NCBI RefSeq assembly: GCF_020329505.1
Contig: NZ_JAGKJJ010000015.1
Coordinates: 62,001-126,000, forward strand
Direction of reading: 5' to 3'
DNA length: 64,000 bases
Origin: Bradyrhizobium semiaridum
GTDB taxonomy: Bacteria; Pseudomonadota; Alphaproteobacteria; Rhizobiales; Xanthobacteraceae
Numbering within the stretch: position 1 is the first letter of the stretch; each line of letters begins with the position of its first letter. Shown here in pieces: positions 63,904-64,000 of this stretch. Below the pieces are notes generated by a model. It did no database searches. It was not told where the DNA came from and was given only the letters and a program-made list of their open reading frames with translations. Made by a program: the position numbers and the translations under genes.

Positions 63904-64000
63904 TCAATACGTCGCAGCAAGATACTCCACGATCTTGCCAACATCGGCATCGTCGATCGGCGCGCCGTAGACCTTGATCATCTTGGTCACCTCGGCCTGC
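63904..64000 (-). CDS. C-terminal end of a cytochrome c-type protein (partial)
   Basis: Minus-strand frame entering from the right edge and stopping at 63904-63906. The 31 visible residues end in IKVYGAPIDDADVGKIVEYLAATY, which is the typical last helix of small c-type cytochromes such as the cytochrome subunits of sulfite or alcohol dehydrogenases. No heme motif is in view because the rest lies outside the window, so the family is tentative. Confidence 0.6.
   Translation of the reverse strand, partial: QAEVTKMIKVYGAPIDDADVGKIVEYLAATY

Overview
The window looks like chromosome from a Bradyrhizobium-type alphaproteobacterium (Nitrobacteraceae). The grounds are very high GC, dense short transcription units, a PutA of about 1000 residues with no DNA-binding domain paired with an Lrp-type regulator, form II CoxL-like and CaiB/acyl-CoA dehydrogenase genes, and several families of short palindromic intergenic repeats that I associate with this group. 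The assignment is an inference; there is no rRNA or other marker gene here. I saw no tRNA, rRNA, CRISPR array, insertion sequence or phage gene.

Layout. 1-2.4 kb: the end of a type II secretion operon (GspL, GspM, a GspN/GspC-like protein), convergent with a short prepilin peptidase. 2.7-11.5 kb: an unusual set of exported proteins with two di-heme cytochrome c peroxidase-like paralogues, two PF04185-type phosphoesterases, an imelysin (M75) protein translationally coupled to the first peroxidase, and an unrecognised exported protein. This is the best candidate for a poorly described system. 11.6-20.3 kb: an FMN-binding PPOX protein, a TetR regulator and a paaZ gene broken by an internal deletion (the two share an operator-like motif), a branched-chain amino acid-type binding protein, a GFA protein, a divergent TetR/YdhR pair with tandem operators, and an aldo/keto reductase-amidohydrolase pair suited to sugar lactone oxidation.

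20.4-34 kb: tex, katA, a Gly/His-rich exported protein, an OmpR-type two-component system, a LuxR-HTH protein coupled to a DegP-fold protein that lacks its catalytic His and Ser, an AraC regulator, a cupin, an FAD monooxygenase, a frameshifted AraC remnant and a Tat-exported GH1 glycosidase. 34-46 kb: an M1 aminopeptidase, an acetolactate synthase-like TPP enzyme, phosphoglucomutase, an epimerase coupled to a DapA-family aldolase, a catalytically complete HtrA protease, and a lone CoxL-type molybdenum hydroxylase large subunit. 46-64 kb: an acyl-CoA dehydrogenase pair with an enoyl-CoA hydratase, LemA with two TPM-domain proteins, a GST, a cyclic-nucleotide-binding protein coupled to a metallo-beta-lactamase-fold hydrolase, a membrane coiled-coil protein, a mono-heme exported protein, a small membrane protein, a CoA transferase, putA with its divergent Lrp regulator, a cold shock protein and the end of a cytochrome c gene.

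The exported redox/phosphoesterase group lies directly beside type II secretion and prepilin peptidase genes. The phosphoesterases could therefore be secretion substrates, and the peroxidases and imelysin periplasmic partners; this is inference from context only.
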